NCBI GenBank assembly: GCA_949752795.1
Contig: OX457061.1
Location: 45,478,338 to 45,542,337 of the forward strand
Reading direction: 5' to 3'
Origin: Hyperoodon ampullatus
Lineage: Eukaryota; Chordata; Mammalia; Artiodactyla; Ziphiidae
Length of the DNA: 64,000 bases
In this document: piece by piece, positions 11,480 to 23,700 of the stretch
Layout: each line of letters starts with the position of its first letter
Position numbering within the stretch: the first letter of the stretch is position 1
The notes under the pieces: model-generated
Databases searched by the model: none
What the model was told of the DNA's origin: nothing
What the model saw: the letters and a program-made list of their open reading frames with translations, nothing else
Program-made: the position numbers and the translations under genes

Positions 11480-12110
11480 TGAATGAGACGGGCAGGGGTT
11501 TGTCCCAGTTGGCCCGAGACAACTTGGCCCTGGGCGGGGGAAGGGAGGCCGCGGCCGGCCCTGGGCGTGAGGAGGGGCCCCTGCCCGGAGCCGGGAGGGT
11601 CCCTTCCCTCCCCTCCCCCAGCAACGAGTGCCACATCTCCTCCTGACTCAGACAATTAGATTCAAAGGATGACCTCACTGCCTGCCGTCCCTCACTCGCT
11701 CCCTCCGCTAGCTCGGCTCGCTCGCTCGCCGCGCGCTCCTTCCTCCCCTCCTCCCGGCCCGCTCGCCCGCCCGCCGGGACTCTCGGGGGTGGGGTGGGGG
11801 GGACACGCCTGCTCCCCGGGCCGCCCGAGCCCCAGCCCCGAACCCCGGGGGCCCGATGACCGCGGGCGGCCGGGCGCACCCACGGAGCGCCGGAGGCACC
11901 GACTGGGCGCCTGCACGGGGACCCAGGTCAGTGGCCGCGCAGCCGCAGGGCCGGAGAACTTGTCACCCCCGCTCCCGCGGCAGAGACGCCCCCGCCCGCG
12001 CCGCCCGCCAGCCCGCCTCGCCGCTTCCCGCTCCTTTCTCGGCCCCCGCCCCCCGCGGCTGCTCGGCCCTCCCTCTGCCAAGCTGTCTCTCTTCTCTTCT
12101 CTTTCTCCCC
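11480..12110 (+). promoter_or_regulatory. CNTFR: Second CpG island: likely alternative CNTFR promoter
   Basis: A CG-dense stretch lies in the middle of the first intron. It contains an AP-1 type site TGACTCA at 11644-11650, short ctcg-rich repeats near 11700-11770, and a donor-like acccag|gtcagt at 11926/11927. Human CNTFR transcripts differ in their 5' UTR, so a second start here is reasonable. The island is clear; its use as a promoter is inferred. Confidence 0.5.
11700..11926 (+). other. CNTFR: Putative alternative 5' UTR exon of CNTFR (start approximate)
   Basis: The exon would end at ggggacccag before gtcagt (11927) and would splice to the acceptor at 20677. There is no transcript evidence available to me, and the 5' limit is arbitrary within the island. 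If spliced straight to the coding exon, the base at -3 of the start codon would be C instead of the G supplied by the exon at 1106. Confidence 0.35.
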
Positions 12111-13479
12111 CCCCCCAGCCCCCCTCCTCTGCAGCCGGTGGGAGGGACTGGGACTTCCTGAGGTCCCAGGGATGGGGCCGGGGCCCAGTGGCTGCAACTG
12201 GACCAGGCCTCTGAGCGAGGAGGGGGCTCTGGCTGTGTGCGTTGGCCTGGGGGAGGGGACCAGCACCTGGGTGGGAAGGGGGCTACTGAGAGAGAGGCCC
12301 AGGGTGTGGGGGACATCTAGACAGAGGGCATGAGCTCCTGATAGCTTTCTTTTCTCCCATCCTGTGGGCCTCTCGCCTGGCTTCATTTGTCCCCACCTCC
12401 TAGCTAACTTCAGTCCCCGCGGCCTGGCTTCATTTGGCCCCCACAGCCTATGTTCTTTTGGGCCCTGTCGCCTAGTTTCCGCAGACCTTGCTGCCTGATT
12501 TCTTTTGTCCCCACGGCCTGCTTTTCCTAAGTCCCCATCATCTGGCTTTATGGGGTCGCCCTGCCTGGTTTCCTTAGGTTCTGCTGCCCGGTGTTTGCTC
12601 CCCTGCCTGGCTTCCATGGAGCCCTCTCAGGCTCACTTTAGGATGGGGCATCAGGGCTCAAGCTACACCTGGAGTGGCAAGTGGTGAGGATGTCAACAGC
12701 ACTGCCAATTGTTCTGCAGTTGGGGCCCTGCCAGCACAGCCTGGATTCCTTTCTGCCTGGACAGCGACACAGCGTCCTCTCTTGTGATGGGAGGTGGGGC
12801 TGCAGGGTCCAAGGACACTTTAGGATTCTTGTCCTCAGTGGTTTGTCAGAGGAGCACTGGCTTGGCCAGTGCTGTCCCCATCTCTCTTTGGGGTCTGACA
12901 GTGATGACAGGGCTTTGGTAGGGGCTGGGGCTTGAGGTCGCGGCCTCATCTCCTTCCCCTTGCCTCCCTTCCTGCAGCCAGGCCTGACATTCAGGTGCCC
13001 TATAGACAGTTGTGGGCACAGAGAGGTTTTGAAGAGGCCTGGGGTCACTCAGCAGGTGGCTAGGCTGAGAGCTGCTGCTTCTCCTCATCCTGGAGAAGAG
13101 GGGGTGAGGAGGTGAGGCAGGAGGGCCCTGGGGGCAGGGTGGTTTCTGGGGTTTGCTGGCTCCTGCTGCCACCAGTGCCACCATCTCTTCACCCGGGGGC
13201 TCCCTCACCCCTCTGCTCTGGCCAGGATCTCCCCTCATTCCCAAATACTGGCAAAAGCAGGGTTAGGAGAGGAAGGAGCCGAGTAGGGAATAGTCCGTTT
13301 CCTTGATTTTCAGGAACTTTCCCTTCCTGCTTTAGGCCACCCTGAGCTTTATCCTGTCTTCCCCCAGGCACAGGCCAGGCGACCCAAGGTCCCAGCATGG
13401 AGTGTGTATCTATTTCCCACTGCTGAGTGTAGGGGTGTGAGGGCTGAGGGTGCCGGGGCGGGGGGGCGGGGCTCTGCGT

Positions 13480-13900
13480 TTCTGGAGGTGCTCTGTTATC
13501 TGTGTGGAAGGGTGAGTGTTCTGAGTGTGTGCTGGTATCCATATGTGAGACCAGGACTGTTTTGATTGAGTGCGTGTGAGAGAGTCTGTTGTGTGTGACT
13601 GTGACTGTGATTCGTGTGCGCGCGCATACCAGCGTGTGTGAGGCTGTGGCAGCGGGTGTCCACGTGGGAGGCCGTGATGAGTGGCTGTGATGGGAGACTC
13701 CAAGTGCCTGTGTCAGCGAGAGGCTGCCTGGGTGTGTCTGTGAAGCTCTGGCTGTGTGTGGTGGAGGTGGGGGACTTTGGGAAGCTCTGCCAGTGGTAGT
13801 GAGAGCCCGAGCGTGCGTCCCATCTTGGGGTGAAGTGAGCACTGGGTGTCATGTACCCCTGAATCGCTGGTGTGTGTGTGTGAGCATGTGTGCGCGCATA
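13480..13900. repeat. Degenerate GTGTGA/CTGTGT array
   Basis: Loosely repeated gtgtgtga, gactgtgac and ggctgtg phrases fill the region. Similar shorter TG runs lie at 14186-14240. This is low-complexity intron. Confidence 0.6.
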
Positions 13901-16779
13901 CTCATGCCTGTGTTTACCCATCAGGAACAGATTGCTCTGGCTTCCCCACTGTGCGGAGGGGAGGAAGGGGGAGGAAGGATGGCTTGCTTTTGCCCAGCAG
14001 ACCAGAAGCTTCCTCAGAAGTAGTGTGTGCAGTGTGCGTGCATGTTGGGGGGCAGGGAGAACAGCACACGTGAAGACCGTTGACGTTTCTGTTCCCCTGC
14101 TCACCTCTGGCTCTGTCGGAAAGACCATCTTCGGTTTTTTTCCTTACACATCAATGCTTCACATGCACTGCCCACCCCCAGCCCCCGTGTGTGTGTGTGT
14201 GTTCGTGTGCGCACGTGTGCACGCACGCGCACGTACACACAAGCTTGCAAGCATCGACCTCTGTGTATATATTCGAGGGTGTGTCTGCACCATAGCAGTG
14301 ATGGGGCCAGGGGTGGGGTGTAGTGGGAGATGCTGAGGCAAATAGATCTTTGTCCCAGCCCCCAAGTCTGGAAAGCCATTCTGTCCATCCTTCTGTCTCC
14401 ATGGAGGGCTCTGCAGCCTCCTTCCTGCCCCTGCCTCATCTGCTGCGAGCCCGCTCCCCTGTTGGCGGAGGGAGGTCTCAGTCAACCCTGTTGCTCTGCC
14501 CATCCCCCGCCTTTCGTGGAGTTCTTCCAGCTGTCTAACCTCCTGCTGCAGCGTCTGTCCCTCCAAGAAGGCCAGCCCCCAAGCCCCCACTCCCCCTAGA
14601 CTTAACCCGACTGGTGTGTGGGCCTTTTCTGGATAGAGGGATCCTCCTGATTCTTCTAGAAGCCAGAAGGGATTCTGGACTGGGGTTAGGGGATGAGGGA
14701 TTTGGCTCTTGTACCTCAGGTGCTGTGAAGCTATCCAGAGCCCATGTGCCCAAAGGGAGGATATGAACTTATCTGCCCCTTCCTGCTTCCCATTTGAGAG
14801 GCAGGGGGCTGGATCAGATGACTTTAGAGGGAGAAAGCCCAGACCTTTTGCACCGAGAGTGCTGCTTAAGTCCAGGCCTGCATATGTGAGCATATACAAG
14901 CCAGTGCCCAGGTCACCAGGCAGCATGCAGGGCCCCGAGTGGGGCTCCACATGTGCGCACGGCTGGTGGGATTCAGACTCCCATCTCCCCAGGACACCTC
15001 CCAGCTGCCCAGCCAGGCCTGTCACGGGAGGCCCGCAACACGCCCGCACACACGTGCAGCAGGGCACGCACGTGCTGATCTCAGGGTCCCCACGGTGCAA
15101 GAGGCTGGGGGGTGGGGGGTTTGAGCGCTCAGAGTCCGGGCTGCTGCCAAAATCCATCGGAATCTTGTCCGCCCCCCCCCGCCAGGCCCCCATCTCCGGC
15201 TGTGGAGGTCACAACAGCAGGTGCGGATACCCCCCTCCCCAACTCACTCACATTGCCGCCTCCTTTTCCACAGCCTCAGCCAGAGGCTGGAGCTGGGGGA
15301 CCGCTCCCCCTGCCTCCCTCCTGGCCCCCCTCCCACTGGTGCTCAGCTTCTCCTGCCCCCTTCTGCGGGGGAGGAGGGGGCATATGTTTGGGTGGGGTCC
15401 TTTCCCCTGAGCATGGGGGCTTGCTCCCGGAGCGGGTGGGGATGGGTAGCCCAGGAGGAGATACGGCTTGAGTCCTAAACCCAGGCATGGCTTCTGGGTC
15501 CTGTGCCACTTAGGGTGGGGGCACTGAGAGCTGAGAGCAGGGCCAGGTCTGGATTCAGAGAGAAAGGAGGAAGAGACAGGGGGAGACACCGCGGGGAGCA
15601 GGAGGCTGCCCCATGGCCAGCCGGCCCCAGCCCAGGAGCTGGCCCCTGACCCAGGCCCGCCCCCTCCCCCATGGGGGGCCTGCTGGGCCAGCTGCCAGGG
15701 GCCAGGCCTCCCTCCTTGGCCTCCGCCCCACCCCCGGCCTCTGGACCGCTCAGGCCTCTGCCCCCCCCGCCACCGCCCACGCTGTCCAGGCTGCCTAGGC
15801 CTGGTGGGATCTGGGGGCCTCCTGGCCTCAGCCCCTCCTCCCCATCCTGGAGCTTCCCGCCCGCCTAGACTGTCTCTCCCAGCCGCCCCCTCAGCCAGCA
15901 CTGTTCCTCCCTGTCCACCATGTCCTTGTCCCTGCCTTTGCCCCTGCCCTGTCTCTCACTTTCCCTCTCTGTCTCCAAGTGTAGGTGTCTCTCTTCCCCC
16001 ACCCTAATTCCTCTGCAGGTCTGAGGCCCCTAGAGTTTCCTAGGCCTTTGAATCAGCGGGTCGTCCTGCCCTGGGTTCTTGCCTCATTCCCAGGATGCAT
16101 CTTCTAGGGCTGTGGTAGGGAGACAAGAAGGGGATGAGGCCCCAACACAGAGTGCCTTTTCCCTTACCCCGGTGGATCCTGGAGTCTGGGGTTGCCAAGG
16201 GAGACTGGAAGCTATGGAGATGTCACCTTGGCCCCTGCTGTGGGCCAGATGCCCTCCCTCAGAAGGATGCTTCTGACCTCACCTCAGCCCCAGGCCGAGG
16301 GGGGTGGGGTCCAGGCCAGTGACCTCCGCTGGATCTCAGTTTCTCGGAGGTACCACGTGGGGCCTCCCCGTTCATTCATTGTCCAGGCCAGATTGAACCT
16401 ACCTGACCCTCAACACACCCACACCAACCAGCACCCTGAAGCCCGAAGCTCAGAACACGCTATTGCACATCGACACACACGCGGTCGGAGCTGGGCCCCA
16501 GGCAGTGGTGCCCAGAACCCCCAGTCCCATCCTGGATGTGGCAGGGGTTCCCCAGGGTTGGGTTGAATAACTTAAACTGCCTTGTTTCTACAAGGGTGAA
16601 TAGAGGCTTTCCCAGACTCACACTTCCCTTTCTTAGGTTTTGCCTTCAGCTGGGCAGGGGCTGAGGGTTGAAGTGCAGGGCACCTGAGCTCCTGCTGGGG
16701 CTGGCACGAGGGGTCTCAGGCCCTGGATCCTAAGCAAGAAACTGGGTAGTTGAGGTCCTTGATCTGGAACACATCACTG

Positions 16780-17230
16780 TGTCAGTGTCCCTGCTGGCGA
16801 CTGTCAGCCTCTGTGGTGTCAGCATTACTGAGGGCTGGTGTTACTCTGCGTGACTGTCCATCTTACTGACTCTGCCAGCATCCCTGTGTGACTGTGGATG
16901 TCACTGTCATTGTTAGCCTATGTGACTGTCAGTCTCATTGCATCTTTGATTCTGAGGTTACTGTCATTGTGACTGTGTCAGTGTTAACAGGTGTCATTGC
17001 CTTGTTTGTTGATGTCATTGTGTGTGACTGTCACTCACTGCATCATTGTCACTGTGGTGACTGTCAATATCCCTGTATGTCATTGTCAACAGTGCAACTG
17101 TGTCATTTTCACTGGGTGTTGTTATCAGTGTGTAATGTCTTTGTGTCATGGTGGAACGGTGACAGTAAGTTGGGGGCCCAGGGTTGTCTCTTGATGTGTC
17201 ACCTGTGTGTGTGTGTATGTGTGTGGCAAC
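16780..17230. repeat. Degenerate array of TGACTGTCAntGTCATTGTG units
   Basis: Phrases such as tgtgactgtca, cactgtcattgt and gtcattgtgtgtg recur at roughly 12 to 24 bp. Divergence between copies indicates age. No gene is seen. Confidence 0.65.
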
Positions 17231-17849
17231 ACTGTGGGGTTCTGTGTCAGGAGAGGTGCTGGGCTTCTGCTTACAAGGGGTTTGGGCTGCTGGGCACTTG
17301 CTAGTGGGGTGCCCTCTGTTCCCTCCTCATTTCTGGGTCTGGGGCTGGCGGCCAGGCTGGGCCTCTGGAAGGGTCTGCAGGGAGCCTGGGCCAGTTTGCA
17401 TAGCCCTCATCTGGGGCTTTATGGGATTTATGCTCCAGCTCTATCCCAGAGCCATGGGGTGTGGACCTGGAAAATTCCTGGGAAAGATGCTCTTTGCCCT
17501 GAGATGGGTGGCCTGAGGTGAGCTAGGGTAGGGCAGAGCTGTAGCTTGGATGCCTCTGGCCTCAGCTTCCCTGCCTGGGAATGGGTCCAGCGGGGACTCG
17601 GAGGGAAGAGGGAAGTGAAATTGGCCTGGGGCCCCCTGGACCTGCAGGTGGGGTGGGATGGGGGTTTTGTCCACCCTTATGCCATGGGGGCTGGGCTCCT
17701 GGATTCATAGGCAGAAGCCCTCCAGCCCCCAGGAAGCCCTGCTCTTGTCTCAGATCAGCCAGCGCTGCTGCACTGACGGCATCCTCTCCTCACACTGCAG
17801 GAGGTGGGTGGGCTTGGAGAGATGCTCTTGGTGGGCACAGAGACCCTGT

Positions 17850-18062
17850 TGGGGTCTCTGTCACTCTCTCTGGGTCTCTCTCCCTCTGTCCTTGAATCTC
17901 TGCCCATCTCCTATGTTCCCTGTCTCTCTTCCTGTGACTCTTCTTCCATTTCTCCCTGTCTTGTTCTTTTCTTGTCCCTCAGGGTCTCCGCTCACTGCTT
18001 TCCCTCTCTCCTTGCCTCTCTGTTCCCCCCTCCCTGGGTCTCTCCCTTTTCTGGGTGTCCCC
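17850..18062. repeat. CT-rich low-complexity block
   Basis: Long pyrimidine runs with recurring 'gtctctctcc' and 'ctgtctctc' occupy the plus strand, as at 10310 and 41275. Confidence 0.65.
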
Positions 18063-18239
18063 AACCGTGCAGCATCTGTCGTGGTACCCCATCCCCCCTC
18101 TCTGCAACGCTTGCTCTCAGCAGCGCCCGTCTCCCATGGCTGCAGCCCCGTTGGCCCAGGGCCCGGCCCTTACAGTAACTCATCGGGCTGATGGAGGCGA
18201 CTTTGATGAAGAAGCCTCCCCTCCCCCTGTGGGGACCCG

Positions 18240-18276
18240 GGTGTGTGTGTGTGTGTGTGCGCGTGCGTGTGTGTGT
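18240..18276. repeat. (TG)n microsatellite, interrupted
   Basis: A TG run broken by single C substitutions (gcgcgtgcg). Confidence 0.85.
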
Positions 18277-18581
18277 TGTATGCCTTACACTCGTGCCAGG
18301 CCATCTCCTCACCCGCACAGCCCTCCCAGCTGGGACCAGGAAGGAGCAGGGAGCACAGGACCGCCCTGTCCCTCTACTCCCGTTCTGTGATGTAACCTCT
18401 GTCCACTCTGCCGGCCCGCCTGCCTGGTTCCTCTCCCGTGTGGTGGGCAGTGGGCTGGCTCTGAGGAGACGGCATGGGTGGACGGCAGAGAGGGCTGGGG
18501 AGGGTCTGAGGGCGCCCTGCAGGGGTTGAGCTGGGGAACCACATAGGCCTCCAGCCTCCTATCTCCCTTTCTCCAGCCCCA

Positions 18582-18729
18582 GCTCTGAGTTTAGCACTGG
18601 TTCATCCTGGGTTCGGTTGCTCTGAGTTTAGCACTGGTTCATCCTGGGTTCGTTTGCTCTGAGTTTAGCACTGGTTCATCCTGGGTTCGTTTGCTCTGAG
18701 TTTAGCACTGGTTCATCCTGCGTTCCTTT
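18582..18729 (+). repeat. 37-bp tandem repeat, four copies
   Basis: The unit begins gctctgagtttagcactggt and is repeated at 18582, 18619, 18656 and 18693 with the same 37-bp period. The first three copies differ at one base, and the last decays at its end. This near identity contrasts with the diverged arrays elsewhere in the intron and suggests a recent expansion. Confidence 0.95.
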
Positions 18730-19109
18730 CTTCGCCCCACCACTTGCTGACTGTGACTTTGGCCATTGTCTTACCCTCCTAGGCCCGAGGAGTAGCTAAA
18801 GATGGGGGAGTGGCAGAGGGTCAGGAGCCAGGCCCGGTGGTAGCAAAGGCCTCAGGGGTCACAGATGTGGGAGGGGGAGCTGAGGCCAGTTGGGGCCTAG
18901 AGAGTTGAGCTGTGCCAGGGAGGGGCAGCCGGAGCTCCTGTGGCTGTAGCTGGAGGATCACCAGGTGCAGAGGGGAGGGCTCACCTTGTGAGGGGTGAGT
19001 GTAGCAGTGGGTAGGCAGGAGCCCTTCCCATAAAGGAGGCCCCGGAAGTCAGATTCTCTCCGGCTCCCCCACCCGCCGCTCCAGGCTGACAGCCACACTT
19101 GTCTCCCCT

Positions 19110-19735
19110 GCTGTAGCTCTTTCTGCAGTGTCTCTGGCTGTTTCTCTGGCAGTGTGTCCGGCTGTGCGTCTGCATGTCCCTGGCAGTGTCTTGAGTGGTA
19201 TGGATACTTCCTGACTGAGCATCTGGCTGTGTCTCTGGCTCTCTCGCTGGCAGTTTTCCTGGGTGTATGCCTGTTTGTGTCTATCAGTTCCTCTGGTATT
19301 TCTCTGCCTGTGTGTCAGGCAGTTTCTCTGGCATGGTTTCTGACAGTGTCTCTGGCTCTCCGGCTATGTTGCTGATGGTTTCTCTGCCTGGGCTGCTTAC
19401 TCTTCCTCTGATATGTCTGCCTGCGTCTGGCTGAGTCTTTCACAGGGTTTCTTGCGGGTCCTTTGGTTGTGTGTTGGCTGTTCTCTGGCCGTGTTTCTGG
19501 CCGGTTATCTGGTTTATCTACCTGTTTCCCTGGCTTTGTCTGATCGTGCCCGGCACAGTCTCTCCAGTCTGTGTGTGGGCTCTTTTCCTGGGGCTCTGTC
19601 TCTTGTTTTGGGCAGTGTCTCTGGCTAGTGTCTTTGCTGTGTGTCTGGCTGTACCTCTGGTAGTGGCCGTGGTTGAGTGTCTGGCAGTGTCCCTCTCTGG
19701 ATCTCTGCTTCTGTCTTGTTGACAGTCCCCCTCTC
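19110..19735. repeat. Degenerate GTGTCTCTGGC array
   Basis: The words 'tctctggc', 'gtgtctctggct' and 'ggcagtgtc' recur dozens of times over about 620 bp at roughly 12 to 24 bp spacing. It is minisatellite-like and old. Confidence 0.7.
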
Positions 19736-20249
19736 TCCTCAGACTGGGGCGGGAGAGTCAGGTTGGGAACCTTTCCTGCAGGAAATAGTTATTTCCCTGC
19801 CCTCAGGTGTGGGCATGTGCTGGGGTGGAGGGGGGTGAGGGCAGCTGGACCCATCCCAGGAAGCAGGACAGCAGGTAAGGGGGCCACTGGATCCATCCTG
19901 GCTTCTAGGAACATGTCCTGAGTGTGCTTTGTGTACCCACGTGGGAGTGTGTAGACACTGATGCATATCTGCTGGGCTGGGGCTCCCAGGCGGGCTGGGG
20001 CTCCCAGGCTCCTGGGCTGAAGGACGGGCTGTGGTCCCTGACAGGGAAAATCCCTCATCCTTCTCATGATCATTAGTGTCCACTAAAGCAAAAGCCACAT
20101 CTGACCTGGTCGCAATGTACCACTGCCCTGGTACCCTGCTGCTCTGAACTTCCCAGAGCCCAGTGGGGCAGGGCTCACTGGGGGATCGGGGTGGGTAGGG
20201 GGAACATGGCAGGGGCAGATCCGAGGGGCTCTCTCCCCAGGAGCCTGGC

Positions 20250-20535
20250 AGGGGGCCTTTTATTCGAGGCAATTTGGAGAAGTATAGACCTCCAATCAAG
20301 TTAGAACATCACCCTTTCAGTTTGTGATGTTTATAGCTAATTAGCTAACCTTACCAGTGAGTTATTTTTTTCCTAGAAAAATGGCCCTAGCATTACCAGT
20401 GATCTGTAACCCATCCTGCCTCTAGCGGCTGTAATGAACAACAACATCGTAGGTTGCCTTCTACCATCTTAGCAGACCTCTGCCTACAGATGCCAGTAAT
20501 GTTTTCTGTTGCTTGAAGAGGATCCTGAGCCCCAT
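20250..20535. promoter_or_regulatory. AT-rich candidate enhancer upstream of coding exon 1
   Basis: A non-repetitive AT-rich island contains the perfect 14-bp palindrome TAGCTAATTAGCTA at 20334-20347, nested around the homeodomain core TAATTA, plus 'cctccaatcaagttag' and 'cggctgtaatgaacaacaac'. It lies 150 to 430 bp upstream of the first coding exon in otherwise GC-rich intron. The enhancer call is inference. Confidence 0.35.
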
Positions 20536-20677
20536 TAAGAAGGGCATTTGGGGTCAAGGTGCCCTGGCCCTAGGGCTGGGATTTCCCAGTCTTGCCTGAG
20601 AGGAGTGGGGGCTCCCCAGGAGGCTCCTGCCGGGGCTGATGCTGCCCCTTTCCCCGCTGCCCACTCTTTCCCAACAG

Positions 20678-20762
20678 ATGGCTGCTCCTGTCCCATGGGC
20701 CTGCTGTGCCGTGCTTGCTGCTGCCGCTGCCGTGGTCTACGCCCAGAGACACAGTCCACAGG
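20678..20762 (+). CDS. CNTFR: CNTFR coding exon 1 (residues 1-28, part of 29)
   Basis: The acceptor tctttcccaacag ends at 20677 after a long pyrimidine tract, and the ATG follows at once, so the start codon's upstream context comes from whichever 5' exon is used. The exon encodes the signal peptide (MAAPVPWACC..., a run of Ala, then VVYAQ) and ends one base into codon 29 before gtgagt at 20763. Confidence 0.95.
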
Positions 20763-23700
20763 GTGAGTGCTGGGCGGGGGAGCTCCCTGCTGACCCCCTC
20801 TGGGAACTGAGCGTGAACCCTCCCCGGCATAGCTGTACTCAACCCACCCAAGAGCCACCTACTGCCATAGGCTGGCATCGTCACATATGAACATGAGTCA
20901 TATAACACTGATATACGGGGTGACCCACTGATGTCATCCCATAAACACAGTCCCCCAGTCACTCCTGGGTGGTCTCATGCTGATGGTATCTCTGGCTTGA
21001 GATGATCCGTCCCTCTGCCCACTAGCACTGATACAGGGTACAGGCAGGTGGGATGGGAGTTGGGGGCAGCTAGGGGCAGGGCCCTGTCCAGTATCTGGTG
21101 AAATGGGGTTCCCTCGGATTTATGGGAGTGCAGTGGGAGGCACTGGGACAGTGGGTAAGAATATTTCCCCTTATCCCAGAAGGAATACAGGGACAGAGAT
21201 GGTAGACTGAGAACAAGGTGTGGGGATGGTCAGGGTGACAAGTGGGAGAGGGTGGGCACATCAAGGAAGGGGCCCGGTCAGTGAGCTGGGGTGGCTGGAG
21301 GGGGCAGGGATTGCTCAGGCTGCGCCACTGGCAGCCTCCTGCATTTCCCGCACCACCTGTCCAGTGAGTGCTGAGTCCTCACAGTCCACAGGGCAAGGAG
21401 CTGCACCCCTGCTGGGAAACTTTACCACTAGCCCTTCTGCATGTGAGGCAGCATCTCAGGCAACCACATCAGTACAAGGTCTGACCTCGAAACTCCTTGA
21501 ACGAGGGAGGCTCCAAGTGTAGGGAGCTCCCCGCTTGGTTGTGTCCTGCCCCCCACCTCAGTTGGCTCAGGTAGAGGCAGAGAAGGTGGGGGCACCTCTG
21601 GGGCCCAGGCGCAGAGCAGACCCTAATGGCTGAGCTCCATGACCCTCAAGGCTGTGGGTTCAAGGAGGGCAGTAGGTCGAGGCTCCTGTGGCCTCTTCCT
21701 CGTGAGCCCAGCACTGAGGCCCAGAGAGAGCCTGGCCTGCCCCAGGGCTGCTCCACAGTGGGCAGGGACTGAAGGGACCACCAGGCCAGCGCATCGACCC
21801 CCACCTGCAGTCGGCCCGCCTGGGGGTCCTGTGCTGACCAGACCAGCCTAGGCCCGCCAGCGGTCTTCCCCGTTGGCCTCGCCCCTGCCCTGTGTGTGGG
21901 CATAGGCTGCACCTCTGAGAGTGTGAGACTGTCCTTGTGTGTTAGACTGTGTTCTTGTGTGAGTGAGACTGTGTCCCTGTTTGGGTGTGTTTCTCTGTGT
22001 AGTTATATCCTTGTGGGCTGTGCCCTGTGTGTGACATAGTTGATGTGTGACCGTGGCCTTTGTGGGGTTGTGTCCTTGTGGTTTAGACTGTACCCCATGT
22101 ATGATAGTTTGTTAGTTTCTCTTGTGTTTCTGTCTCGTCGTGTGTTCGTGTCCCTGTTAAACTGTCTCCCTGTGTGTGAGACCATGTCCCCATGTGTAAC
22201 TGTGCCTCTGGGTGACAGTGCCCTTCCTGTGCATGCATGTGACCTTTTATCAGGTGTTACTGTCCCTGAAGTGGGACAGTGTCCCTGCGTAGCTGTGACC
22301 TTGTGGATGGTTGTCCTGTGTGTGCTTTTTCTTCTTTGTGGTGACTGTCTTCATCCTATGTGTGTGGTGACGTGAAGTTGCTTAGGACGCCTGGGGGGAC
22401 TGTTTCCAGCATGTGGTCCCCATGTGAGCCCATGTGCACAGGTGTGAGGGAGCTGTCAGCTCTATCCCTGTGTGTCCTCGATGTCCATGACCTCATCCTG
22501 TCTCTGTCTCTTATCCTGGCTTCTAACAACCTTTTCACAGCTGATTCCTTTGGAGCATTTGTCACCGCATCAGGGCCAAGAAGCCCATCCTCCCCCTGCT
22601 GCTTGATTTAATTTCTGAAATGGACAGCACATCAGTAGGGGCACCCACGGGGTGGGAGGAAAGCTGTCCAGAGACAAAGGATTAAATCACTGCCATCTTT
22701 GGAGCTGTTGCATGGCTGTGTGTATTGCTATTGCTGTGTTAATTGTAGCAGTTGTGACACTGTGTGATTGTCATGTCACATTACCCCCTCTGCCTCTGCG
22801 TTGTGGCCTGTAGTTGTCACCTGTCATTGTATTGTCATTTTTTCATTCCTGCCCTGCCCTTACATGGTTGGTTTGTCACTGTTAGGTTGTGTTTCCATTT
22901 CCTTTGTGAGGCAGACAGGGTTCCCCACGTGTTACCCCACTGCCATTACATTCGTTGTGCTGTTGGGTTGGTTTCCTCATCTTGCGGCTGTACCTGCCCC
23001 CCAGTATTAAAGGGCCATACCGGGGCCGTGTTAGTTCTGAGCTGCTGTTGGTCAGTGTCCATGTGTTGCTGCTGGAACCGTGACGGCCACGCCCCCTCCA
23101 CGACGGTCAGTTTTCAGCCTCCTCCTCAGGCCGCTGGATGCAGAGTCTCTGCTGGGGTGGGTGGGGGGGCGTGCAGAGAGAGGGGCTTGGCATGTTTCCT
23201 GGAAGCTCCAGGTTTTTGGAAGGGAGGCTGGAGGGGGGGTTTCGTGGCTAGGGCTGGTGGACTGGGGGCGCTCTATGGCTTGAGCCGTGGACACTGGGCC
23301 TCTGGTCAGAGGGAGGCCCCCAGTCAGTCTCTGGTCCAGCCTCACAGCTGTGGCCTCCAAGGCCCCCCGGCCACCACCCTTCCGCCTGTTCATCCTCTGT
23401 TCGGCTGGTCCCAGGCCCCACAGACGAGTGGTCAGGGCTGGCTGGGTTTCCTGCTTCCCTCTCCTTTGATGGGGACAGAGAGGCTCAGAGAGGGGCGAGA
23501 CAGAGACAGGCAGCGGGGGAGAGAGCTGGAGATACAGAGAAATCCCCGGCACAGGGAGAGTGACCAAGGCCGCAAACAGGGACAGATGTTTCAGCACAGA
23601 GAAAAGCAGAACTGGGAAGGGGTCTATAAAGGAGGGAAGGGGGCGGCTGGTGGCATGGGGCGGGGGGTGGGGGGTGGGGATCCCTACCCCCTGCAGCCCT

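Larger units (their letters stand above)
1107..20677 (+). other. CNTFR: CNTFR first intron (from upstream exon to coding exon 1)
   Basis: This 19.6-kb stretch has no coding exon that I can support. It contains a second CpG island, several low-complexity and minisatellite blocks, two or three MIR relics, an L2-like tail and some unique AT-rich islands that may be regulatory; these are listed separately. An additional untranslated exon may lie within it (human CNTFR has more than one), but none can be placed with confidence except the one ending at 11926. Confidence 0.7.

Noticed and set aside
14159..15193. 344-residue minus-strand open frame in CNTFR intron 1
   Set aside because: No recognisable domain, low-complexity ends (His/Thr run from CA repeats), no splice or promoter context.
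17700..17800. Possible extra CNTFR 5' UTR exon ending near 'cacactgcaggagg'
   Set aside because: The acceptor-like sequence is followed by no convincing donor; cannot be supported without transcripts.
18582..18729. CRISPR-like array of 37-bp repeats
   Set aside because: The repeats are directly adjacent without unique spacers, and the host is a mammal.
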